NCBI GenBank assembly: GCA_937924335.1
Contig: CALDWW010000010.1
Coordinates: 1-64,000, forward strand
From: an uncultured Gammaproteobacteria bacterium
Lineage (GTDB): Bacteria > Pseudomonadota > Gammaproteobacteria > Steroidobacterales > XN24
DNA: 64,000 nt
Reading direction: 5' to 3'
The notes under the pieces were generated by a model. That model was not told the origin of the DNA, made no database searches, and was given only the letters and a program-made list of their open reading frames with translations. The position numbers and the translations under genes are program-made. Of the stretch, positions 60,815 through 64,000 are shown in pieces. Each line of letters opens with the position of its first letter. Position 1 is the first letter of the stretch.

Positions 60815-62104
60815 ATGGAGATTCTGATCGTCGGCGGCGGTGGACGGGAGCACGCCCTTGCCTGGCAATGTGCGCGCTCCGCCGAAGTGGAGAAGGTTTA
60901 TGTTGCGCCGGGGAATGCGGGGACTGCCGGCGAGACCGGCGTTCATAATGTCGCCATCGATGCGGATGACATCGATGGCCTGCTGGAATTCGCCAAAGAC
61001 AGACAGGTCAGCCTGACCATCGTCGGTCCGGAGGCACCGCTGGTCGCCGGTATCACGGACCGCTTCGGCGAGGCCGGCCTCAAGTGTTTCGGCCCGGGAG
61101 CAGCCGCGGCGCAGCTGGAAGGTTCCAAGGCCTTTACGAAGGAATTCCTCGAGCGTCATCACATCCCGACTGCCGCCTATGCGAGCTTCTCGGAGATAAC
61201 ACCGGCCATCGAATACATCCGCCGCCAGGGCGCGCCGCTGGTCGTCAAAGCTGATGGACTGGCGGCTGGCAAGGGTGTCATCGTCGCCGCCACCGTCGAG
61301 GAGGCGGAACAGGCCGCAAGATCCATGCTGGCGGAAGGCGCGTTCGGCGCCGCGGGCGCCCGGGTAGTCGTTGAGCAGTGCCTGCGGGGTGAGGAAGCCA
61401 GTTTTATCGCTATCGTGTCCGGCACGACCATCCTGCCACTCGCAACCTCTCAGGATCACAAGGCTCGGGATGACGGCGATCTCGGCCCCAATACCGGCGG
61501 CATGGGCGCCTACTCCCCCGCGCCCGTGGTCACCCCGGACATTCATCGTCGCATCATGGACGAGGTGATGCGGCCCACCGTCGAGGGACTGGCGGCAGAA
61601 GGAATCCCTTATGTGGGATTTCTGTATGCCGGGCTGATGATCGCCGATGACGGTACGCCGAATGTGCTGGAATTCAATTGCCGCTTTGGCGATCCCGAAA
61701 CCCAGCCGATCCTGATGCGGCTGGAGTCTGATCTGGCGGCTCTTTGCCTGTCTGCCCTCGATGACTCGCTCGGGCAGCAACAGGTGGACTGGAATCGAAA
61801 GCCGGCCGTCGGTGTGGTGCTCGCCGCCGGTGGATATCCCGGCAGCTACAGGAAAGGGGACCGGATCCACGGCCTCGAGGCTTTCGCGGGCCAGGACGGC
61901 GTCAAGGTCTTCCATGCAGGCACAGCGATCGACGACGCGGGTCAGATTGTCACTGCGGGCGGCCGGGTTCTCTGCGCGGTGGCTCTGGGCAGGAACGTCA
62001 CGGAGGCCCAAAGACGGGCCTATGAAGTCGTCCATGGCATCCGCTGGGACGGGGTCTGCTACCGCAACGACATCGGCTACCGGGCCGTGGCGCGCGAGAA
62101 CTGA
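60815..62104 (+). CDS. purD: Phosphoribosylamine-glycine ligase
   Basis: 429 aa ATP-grasp enzyme making GAR from phosphoribosylamine. MEILIVGGGGREHALAW, VGPEAPLVAGI, KADGLAAGKGV, FNCRFGDPETQ and VVLAAGGYPGSYRKGD are the diagnostic motifs. It ends the dusB-fis-purH-purD block. The 80 bases after it show no clear terminator. Confidence 0.97.
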   Translation: MEILIVGGGGREHALAWQCARSAEVEKVYVAPGNAGTAGETGVHNVAIDADDIDGLLEFAKDRQVSLTIVGPEAPLVAGITDRFGEAGLKCFGPGAAAAQLEGSKAFTKEFLERHHIPTAAYASFSEITPAIEYIRRQGAPLVVKADGLAAGKGVIVAATVEEAEQAARSMLAEGAFGAAGARVVVEQCLRGEEASFIAIVSGTTILPLATSQDHKARDDGDLGPNTGGMGAYSPAPVVTPDIHRRIMDEVMRPTVEGLAAEGIPYVGFLYAGLMIADDGTPNVLEFNCRFGDPETQPILMRLESDLAALCLSALDDSLGQQQVDWNRKPAVGVVLAAGGYPGSYRKGDRIHGLEAFAGQDGVKVFHAGTAIDDAGQIVTAGGRVLCAVALGRNVTEAQRRAYEVVHGIRWDGVCYRNDIGYRAVAREN

Positions 62105-62184
62105 GTTATCCGGCCTTTTTCAGAGGCCCGCGAATTACCCGTCTGGCCCAGCGGGCCGCTTCCGGGCCCGAGGAGAGATATCAA

Positions 62185-62364
62185 TCACTCCGTTTCGTCG
62201 TCCTCGAAGACGCAGTGTTGCGCATACGCCTTGGCATCATTGAGCGACCACTCGCCCTTGGGCGTCTCATCCATCTTCGCGCACCAGCGGTCGCTGCCGA
62301 CCTCCGGAGAACATGCGCTAAGCAGCAGGCCAAGGATAGCGATCAGCGGCATCGTCGATTTCAT
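62185..62364 (-). CDS. DUF3012-family small lipoprotein
   Basis: 59 aa from the ATG giving MKSTMPLIAILGLLLSACSP, with AAGGGG five bases before. A lipobox LLSAC predicts processing and lipidation at Cys. The mature part EVGSDRWCAKMDETPKGEW and the terminal AKAYAQHCVF match the DUF3012 pattern of small gammaproteobacterial lipoproteins. Function unknown. Confidence 0.88.
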   Translation of the reverse strand: MKSTMPLIAILGLLLSACSPEVGSDRWCAKMDETPKGEWSLNDAKAYAQHCVFEDDETE

Positions 62365-62414
62365 TCGGGTCCCCTTCAAGGTTGCTCAATGGTGCAGATG
62401 TGGATCATGCCCGG

Positions 62415-63071
62415 TCAGTGAGTCTGGTTCTGTCGCGCCCATGCAAACACACTCCAGGCGATCATCAACTGAGCCGTCATGTAGATTGTGACGATGATCC
62501 GGGTGGAGTGAGGAAAGGGCCAGACGAACTGGTTGACCGCGATCAGATTGTCGGCGACGAAGAACAATGCGCCGCCAATGGGCAGCAACCGCCCGATGGA
62601 CGAGCGCGCAGCACCCGTGGCCATGGCCAGCAGGGCCGTCGAATACACGATCACCGGGACAGTCATACCCTCGGGGATGGCGGGGATAATCAGCAGGTAG
62701 AGTCCGAAAAGGGCGATGACCTCGACGACCATCAGCCCGCGGCCAGATGGCGGGTCACTGCGATCACGCCAGAACAGCCAGGCGTACAGAATCTGCGTCA
62801 CCAGAAATGAGAACAGGGCGGGCTTGAGAAAGGCCGACCGGTCGATCCCCAACAGGCAGTCTCCGATCGCCGAGGCCAGCAAGGCGGTAGCGAACGGTGT
62901 CCGCAATGGCGGGACAAGCCGGTGCCATGCCGTAATCGACAGCAGCAACAGGGGGATCGCCTTGATGATCGGGTGACCTGGATAGGGCTCCAGCGGCACG
63001 GCTATCACGTAGCCGTAACCGACGATGCCAGCGAGCCAGATCGGCCAATTCGCGTTGTCTGTTTTCGGCAC
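62415..63071 (-). CDS. Lysoplasmalogenase (YhhN family) membrane protein
   Basis: 218 aa with about eight hydrophobic helices. The YhhN family pattern is visible in IKAIPLLLL, ASAIGDCLLG, GALFFVADNLIAVN (with the conserved Asp residues) and YMTAQLMIAW. The animal homologue TMEM86 hydrolyses lysoplasmalogen; the bacterial substrate is unclear. Confidence 0.85.
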   Translation of the reverse strand: MPKTDNANWPIWLAGIVGYGYVIAVPLEPYPGHPIIKAIPLLLLSITAWHRLVPPLRTPFATALLASAIGDCLLGIDRSAFLKPALFSFLVTQILYAWLFWRDRSDPPSGRGLMVVEVIALFGLYLLIIPAIPEGMTVPVIVYSTALLAMATGAARSSIGRLLPIGGALFFVADNLIAVNQFVWPFPHSTRIIVTIYMTAQLMIAWSVFAWARQNQTH

Positions 63072-63182
63072 AGCCTGCCTCGACTTCGCCGGCGTCTGTG
63101 CCGGGCCCGATTCTTCCTACTCTAGCATCCCGGTTCGACTGGCGATGCCAGAAACAGGACCCGGCGGATGCCTCCACGATAC

Positions 63183-63212
63183 TTGACCCACAGTCTTATT
63201 CGTCGTTATTAT
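63183..63212 (+). promoter_or_regulatory. Candidate promoter for the TetR gene
   Basis: TTGACC (63183-63188), an 18-base spacer and TATTAT (63207-63212), 29 bases before the ATG, in the most AT-rich patch of the region. A TetR operator is expected here, but no clear dyad is seen. Confidence 0.55.
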
Positions 63213-63240
63213 AAATCTGAATTCATATTTAGGTTCATGC

Positions 63241-63894
63241 ATGTCACGCCCCACACAGGCACGGTCAAAAGCACGGTTGGCGGCCCTGACACAGGCGACC
63301 GAAACTTTGCTTCGCCGCACTACGCCGGAGGACCTGACCGTCAACGAACTTGCCAGGGAAGCCGGGGTTTCCGCCGCTTACCTATACACCCGTTTCGATA
63401 GCAAGCAGGCATTGCTTGACAGCCTGATCCACGAATTCGAGACCGGGCAGCGCGACAAAGCCGCGCGGCTCTTGCGGCCGCAGCTATGGGAGGGCGTCGG
63501 GCTCGAAGAGAGGATCTCGCGACTGGCCAGGCAGTTCCTGACTGCCGCGCGGAGTCATCGCGGCCTGATGCGGGCCATCTTCAGCCGGCGGGTTGTCCGC
63601 GGAGTGGCTGACCAAGGCGAAGCCGGCCCGAGTTTCGGCGCCTCCGATCAGATCCTGGAATGGCTCATGGCGTGCAGGAAGGAGATTGCACACGAAGATC
63701 CCAGGGAAGCGATACGACTCAGCCTGCTGGTGCTGTTCTCAACGCTGCAGGTGGCACTGTTCCTCGACTTGGCCGAGTCGGCCCATCGCGCCATCGCCCG
63801 CGAAGTCGTTGGCATGCTGACTACTTACCTGCTCGACGGCAGCGGCGCCCCCCTTGAACTCATCGGAGATCTGGATCGTGAACAGGGCAGCTGA
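63241..63894 (+). CDS. TetR/AcrR-family transcriptional regulator
   Basis: 217 aa. The N-terminal helix-turn-helix (about residues 26-55) is LTVNELAREAGVSAAYLYTRFDSKQALLDSL, a standard TetR pattern. The rest is a ligand-binding alpha domain with no clue to the inducer. It probably represses itself and the gene starting inside its 3' end at 63878. Confidence 0.93.
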   Translation: MSRPTQARSKARLAALTQATETLLRRTTPEDLTVNELAREAGVSAAYLYTRFDSKQALLDSLIHEFETGQRDKAARLLRPQLWEGVGLEERISRLARQFLTAARSHRGLMRAIFSRRVVRGVADQGEAGPSFGASDQILEWLMACRKEIAHEDPREAIRLSLLVLFSTLQVALFLDLAESAHRAIAREVVGMLTTYLLDGSGAPLELIGDLDREQGS

Positions 63895-64000
63895 AATCGT
63901 GAAGGACGCTCAATCCTCCGGACCCGCGGACGGGAATCGCAAGGCTGTCCGCGATCTGCTCGAGGCGCTGGCGGTCGTCGGGGTCGTCGCGGGCGGGATC
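63878..64000 (+). CDS. Start of a gene overlapping the TetR gene, cut by the window end
   Basis: A GTG with GGAG nine bases before opens a frame overlapping the TetR stop by 17 bases; a second GTG at 63899 is an alternative start. The 41 visible residues end in a hydrophobic stretch (LLEALAVVGVVAGGI), likely a membrane helix. Genes at this place after a TetR regulator are often RND or ABC exporter components, but the sequence is too short to say. Confidence 0.55.
   Translation, partial: MNRAAEIVKDAQSSGPADGNRKAVRDLLEALAVVGVVAGGI

Overview
This window is a dense, GC-rich piece of bacterial chromosome, almost certainly from a gammaproteobacterium. The evidence is the gene order: groES-groEL / cutA-dsbD-tlpA-aroQ-accB-accC-prmA-DUF3426-dusB-fis-purH-purD, thiC next to a Pcm-like methyltransferase, rhodanese and tolC, and an LPS core block (waaA, hldE, lpxL, kdkA, waaF). 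It is a Gram-negative with Kdo/heptose LPS and a Fis nucleoid protein. Nearly all of it is housekeeping sequence. I see no rRNA, tRNA, CRISPR array, insertion sequence, phage gene or integration site, and no gene-free gap over 300 bases.

Layout. 1-963: the C-terminal end of a secreted starch-type glycosidase, closed by a strong terminator. 1107-9372 (minus): a penicillin-acylase-like hydrolase and a glycolysis/pentose-phosphate operon transcribed tkt-gap-pgk-pyk. 9459-12628: a thioredoxin-like gene divergent from metK-ahcY (the SAM cycle). 12686-15688: an O-methyltransferase divergent from cpdA, a class II aldolase and a TraB/GumN protein with overlapping start/stop codons. 15722-18747: rubredoxin (54 aa), then thiD-thiE and hemL. 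18751-24024 (minus): an eight-gene tightly packed run: membrane protein, mpl, ubiX, a LON-substrate-binding-domain protein, a tandem CDGSH protein, a DUF2007 protein, an alpha/beta hydrolase and a macro-domain protein. 24115-33269: rnd, adk, PPi-type phosphofructokinase, an EAL protein with a dead GGDEF, a membrane pyrophosphatase, and a PAS-GGDEF-EAL protein.

33285-37913: thiC divergent from a Pcm-like methyltransferase, rhodanese and tolC. 37902-44676: LPS core assembly (waaA, hldE, lpxL, kdkA, waaF, a family 4 glycosyltransferase). 44710-50029 (minus): a small zinc-finger protein, glnE, and groES-groEL under a CIRCE-type operator. 50245-62104 (plus): cutA, dsbD with a duplicated N-terminal domain, a TlpA-like thioredoxin, aroQ, accBC, prmA, a zinc-ribbon DUF3426 protein, dusB, fis, purH and purD. 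62185-64000: a DUF3012 lipoprotein, a YhhN-family membrane protein, and a TetR regulator overlapping a gene cut by the window edge.

How it works together. Carbon metabolism combines a tkt-gap-pgk-pyk operon with a phosphofructokinase whose motifs indicate pyrophosphate use, and a K+-type membrane pyrophosphatase lies 1.5 kb from it, so pyrophosphate may act as an energy carrier here. The LPS genes, with separate waaA and kdkA, suggest a Kdo residue that is phosphorylated. The least understood part is the eight-gene run at 18751-24024. No clearly new defence or mobile system is visible. The best leads are that operon, the duplicated DsbD sensor domain, the catalytic-loop change in the Pcm-like enzyme, and the apparent dual control of groESL. 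All function calls rest on motif recognition by eye; no database search was run.
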